DNA of 64,000 bases from Halorubrum aquaticum (GTDB lineage Archaea; Halobacteriota; Halobacteria; Halobacteriales; Haloferacaceae). The translations under genes and the position numbers were made by a program. The notes under the pieces were generated by a model. The model did not search any database. It saw only the letters and a list, made by a program, of their open reading frames with translations, and was not told where the DNA came from. The stretch's first letter is position 1, and the number at the start of each line of letters is the position of its first letter. The stretch spans positions 1-64,000 of the forward strand of contig NZ_FOPZ01000013.1 of NCBI RefSeq assembly GCF_900113615.1. Direction: 5' to 3'. Shown piece by piece: positions 62,635 to 64,000 of the stretch.

Positions 62635-64000
62635 ATGAGCGAGGACCGCACCATACTGCTCATCGGTAGCGGGCCGATCCAGATCGGACAGGCGGCGGAG
62701 TTCGACTACTCCGGGGCGCAGGCGTGTCGCGCGCTCCAGGAAGAGGGCGCGCGAGTCGTCCTCGTGAACTCGAACCCGGCGACGATCATGACCGATCCCG
62801 AGACCGCCGACCGGGTGTACATCGAACCGATCACCCCCGAGGCGATCGCGGAGGTCATCCGGCTCGAGGAACCGGACGGCGTCATCGCCGGGCTCGGCGG
62901 ACAGACCGGACTCAACGTCACCGCCGAGCTGGCCGAACAGGGGATTCTGGAGGAACACGACGTCGACGTGATGGGGACGCCGCTCGACACCATCTACGCG
63001 ACGGAGGACCGCGACCTCTTCCGCCAGCGGATGGAGAACCTCGGCCAGCCCGTCCCGAAGTCGACGACCATCTCGCTCGACGATGACGAGTCGGTCACCG
63101 ACTTCGACGAGGGTGCGCTCCGGGAGCGCGTCCAGGCGGCCGTCGACGAGGTCGGCGGACTGCCCGTCATCGCACGGACGACCTACACCCTGGGCGGGTC
63201 CGGTTCCGGCGTCGTCGACGACTTCGAGGAACTCGTCGAGCGCGTCCGCAAGGGACTCAGGCTCTCGCGGAACGCCGAGGTGCTGATCACCGAGTCGATC
63301 TCCGGGTGGGTCGAACTGGAGTACGAGGTGATGCGGGACGCCGACGACTCCTGTATCATCATCTGTAACATGGAGAACATCGATCCGATGGGGATCCACA
63401 CCGGCGAGTCGACGGTCGTCACCCCCTCACAAGTCATTCCGGACGACGGTCACCAGGAGATGCGGGACGCGGCGCTCGAGGTCATCCGCGATCTGGGCAT
63501 TCAGGGCGGGTGTAACATCCAGTTCGCGTGGCACGACGACGGCACTCCGGGCGGCGAGTATCGCGTCGTCGAGGTGAACCCGCGCGTCTCACGCTCCTCC
63601 GCGCTGGCCTCGAAGGCGACGGGCTACCCGATCGCCCGCGTCACCGCGAAGGTCGCGCTCGGCAAGCGGCTCCACGAGATCGACAACGAGATCACCGGCG
63701 AGACGACCGCCGCCTTCGAGCCCGCCATCGACTACGTGGTGACGAAGGTGCCACGGTGGCCCATCGACAAGTTCGATGACGTCGATTTCGAGCTCGGAAC
63801 GGCGATGAAATCGACCGGCGAGGCGATGTCGATCGGCCGGACGTTCGAGGAGAGCCTCACGAAGGCGCTACGCTCCTCGGAGTACGACCCCGCCGTCGAC
63901 TTCGCGGAGGTCTCCGACGGGAAACTCGAAACGGAGTACCTCGAGCGGCCGAGTCCGGACCGCCCGTACGCGATGTTCGAGGCGTTCGACCGTGGCTACA
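62635..64000 (+). CDS. carB: Carbamoyl-phosphate synthase large subunit, 5' part
   Basis: 455 residues of the large subunit are present before the window ends; the full protein is about 1,050-1,080. It makes carbamoyl phosphate for pyrimidines and arginine from bicarbonate, ammonia and two ATP. The first ATP-grasp half is seen: LLIGSGPIQIGQAAEFDYSG, NSNPATIMTDPETADRVYIE, PDGVIAGLGGQTGLNVTAEL, TTYTLGGSGSG, ICNMENIDPMGIHTGESTVV and VEVNPRVSRSSALASKATGY. All the usual carboxyphosphate-domain motifs are intact. carA, the glutaminase subunit, is not immediately upstream, so the subunits are either encoded apart or carA lies beyond. Confidence 0.97.
   Translation, partial: MSEDRTILLIGSGPIQIGQAAEFDYSGAQACRALQEEGARVVLVNSNPATIMTDPETADRVYIEPITPEAIAEVIRLEEPDGVIAGLGGQTGLNVTAELAEQGILEEHDVDVMGTPLDTIYATEDRDLFRQRMENLGQPVPKSTTISLDDDESVTDFDEGALRERVQAAVDEVGGLPVIARTTYTLGGSGSGVVDDFEELVERVRKGLRLSRNAEVLITESISGWVELEYEVMRDADDSCIIICNMENIDPMGIHTGESTVVTPSQVIPDDGHQEMRDAALEVIRDLGIQGGCNIQFAWHDDGTPGGEYRVVEVNPRVSRSSALASKATGYPIARVTAKVALGKRLHEIDNEITGETTAAFEPAIDYVVTKVPRWPIDKFDDVDFELGTAMKSTGEAMSIGRTFEESLTKALRSSEYDPAVDFAEVSDGKLETEYLERPSPDRPYAMFEAFDRGY

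Overview
The window is a 64 kb, gene-dense, very GC-rich piece of a haloarchaeal main chromosome, most likely Halorubrum or a close Haloferacales relative. The evidence is the Asp/Glu-rich proteins, AT-rich TATA boxes about 25-30 nt upstream of start codons with little or no 5' leader, archaeal marker genes (archaeosine tRNA-guanine transglycosylase, ribosomal protein S6e, Cdc48, archaeal-type AspRS) and many small families known only from Halobacteria. No integrase, transposase, CRISPR array or replication origin is visible. The content is mostly housekeeping.

Layout. 1-2.8 kb: small haloarchaea-specific proteins, a four-helix membrane protein with a long acidic tail, and a PHP hydrolase. 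2.9-6.2 kb: two overlapping moeA genes for molybdenum or tungsten cofactor assembly (a moaB/mogA homologue lies at 17.3 kb). 6.2-14.1 kb: a DUF2064 protein, Nudix-type IPP isomerase, an AAA ATPase with a His-rich tail, a methyltransferase, an acetyltransferase and two FAD oxidoreductases. 14.2-18.7 kb: a soluble PAS histidine kinase, small proteins, MoaB and BolA. 18.8-25.1 kb: an amino-acid transporter fused to stress-protein domains, DeoC, a DMT exporter, a winged-helix regulator and an MFS transporter.

25.3-30.6 kb: phosphoglycerate mutase, thiolase and an overlapping pair matching the D-glutamate catabolic enzymes DgcN/DgcA. 30.8-36.6 kb: a chemotaxis transducer, a lipoprotein, a Tat-exported beta-propeller, a cupin and tRNA-Glu. 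36.7-43.1 kb: an M42 aminopeptidase, a zinc metalloprotease, TgtA, a SIMPL lipoprotein and a Nif3-like protein. 43.1-47.2 kb: a tetrapyrrole cluster (hemA, precorrin-2 dehydrogenase, fused siroheme decarboxylase) that would feed the siroheme route to heme, next to rps6e. 47.3-51.4 kb: a lipoate-ligase-like protein, a membrane histidine kinase translationally coupled to a cytoplasmic M23-like protein, and a thioesterase. 51.4-53.9 kb: tRNA-Ser with a duplicated 3' end, Mn/Fe superoxide dismutase, and a DUF5827/P-loop pair. 53.9-64 kb: AspRS, LarC, an alpha-amylase-family enzyme, Cdc48, two small proteins and the 5' part of carB.

The items most worth following are the kinase/M23-like pair (48.1-50.7 kb), the attachment-site-like duplication of the tRNA-Ser 3' end (51.5-51.7 kb), the D-glutamate gene pair, a leader ORF before the transporter-stress fusion, an IPP isomerase lacking the canonical catalytic Cys, and short tandem repeats sitting upstream of single promoters. 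Names given as DUF families rest on recalled similarity and were not checked against a database.
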